From NCBI RefSeq assembly GCF_030463535.1, contig NC_132891.1, forward strand, positions 8,980,449-9,044,448: a stretch of DNA of 64,000 nucleotides, read 5' to 3'. Of the stretch, positions 63,879 through 64,000 are shown one piece after another. Origin of the DNA: Salminus brasiliensis. Its lineage: Eukaryota > Chordata > Actinopteri > Characiformes > Bryconidae. Under the pieces are notes generated by a model. It ran no database searches. It had not been told where the DNA came from and saw only the letters and a list, made by a program, of their open reading frames with translations. Made by a program: the position numbers and the translations under genes. The first letter of the stretch is position 1; each line of letters opens with the position of its first letter.

Positions 63879-64000
63879 CTGGGGGACAAACAGTCCCGTC
63901 AGTCAATAAGTGAGCAGACAACACTGACCATTTCAAACAAGTTTAGAGATATTTAAGGACTTTGTAACTAAGCTACAAGGGCTTCAGGCTCCACAGTGAC

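Overview
This is a vertebrate nuclear window, almost certainly from a teleost fish. Genes are split into many GT-AG exons. The repeats are Tc1 elements, TA-flanked MITEs, L2-type LINE tails and long CA, AT and AAT microsatellites. Proteins resemble vertebrate orthologues closely. The species cannot be fixed from the sequence; the repeat mix would fit an otophysan such as a characin or catfish, but that is a guess.

All four recognised genes are on the minus strand. From high to low coordinate they are: slc25a33 (last two coding exons only, 62655-63878, running off the right edge), tmem201 (11 coding exons, 44823-58627, 656 aa), a forkhead gene of the foxl3/foxl2l type (one uninterrupted ORF, 40689-41456, 255 aa), and pik3cd (22 coding exons, 5203-32878, 1044 aa). 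SLC25A33-TMEM201-PIK3CD is also the order on human 1p36.22, which settles the paralogue choices (PIK3CD not PIK3CB, SLC25A33 not SLC25A36). Every exon join given here keeps frame, and all donors and acceptors are GT/AG.

Left of pik3cd (1-5200) are a probable 3' UTR, a decayed Tc1-like fragment, and a GC-rich promoter-like block at 1.7-2.2 kb with a consensus minus-strand splice donor, probably the first exon of an unidentified gene running out of the window. Between pik3cd and foxl3 (32.9-40.3 kb) I see no coding exon. That stretch holds a LINE 3' end and a local tandem duplication that copies a palindromic CRE-like site. Between tmem201 and slc25a33 are a nearly intact Tc1 element (59566-61124) and a foldback element (about 61150-61805).

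The four genes do not form one pathway: pik3cd is a lipid kinase of immune signalling, tmem201 an inner nuclear membrane protein, slc25a33 a mitochondrial pyrimidine nucleotide carrier, and foxl3 a germ-cell sex-fate transcription factor in fish where it has been studied. The most interesting points are: the forkhead gene lying next to a PI3K catalytic gene, echoing FOXL2-PIK3CB; a glycine run inside its DNA-binding wing; a 12-bp minisatellite that starts right after its stop codon and puts a TAG in frame in every copy; and a long UG repeat about 10 nt from the acceptor of pik3cd exon 21. I found no CRISPR array, operon, tRNA or rRNA gene, or evidence of a wholly new system.
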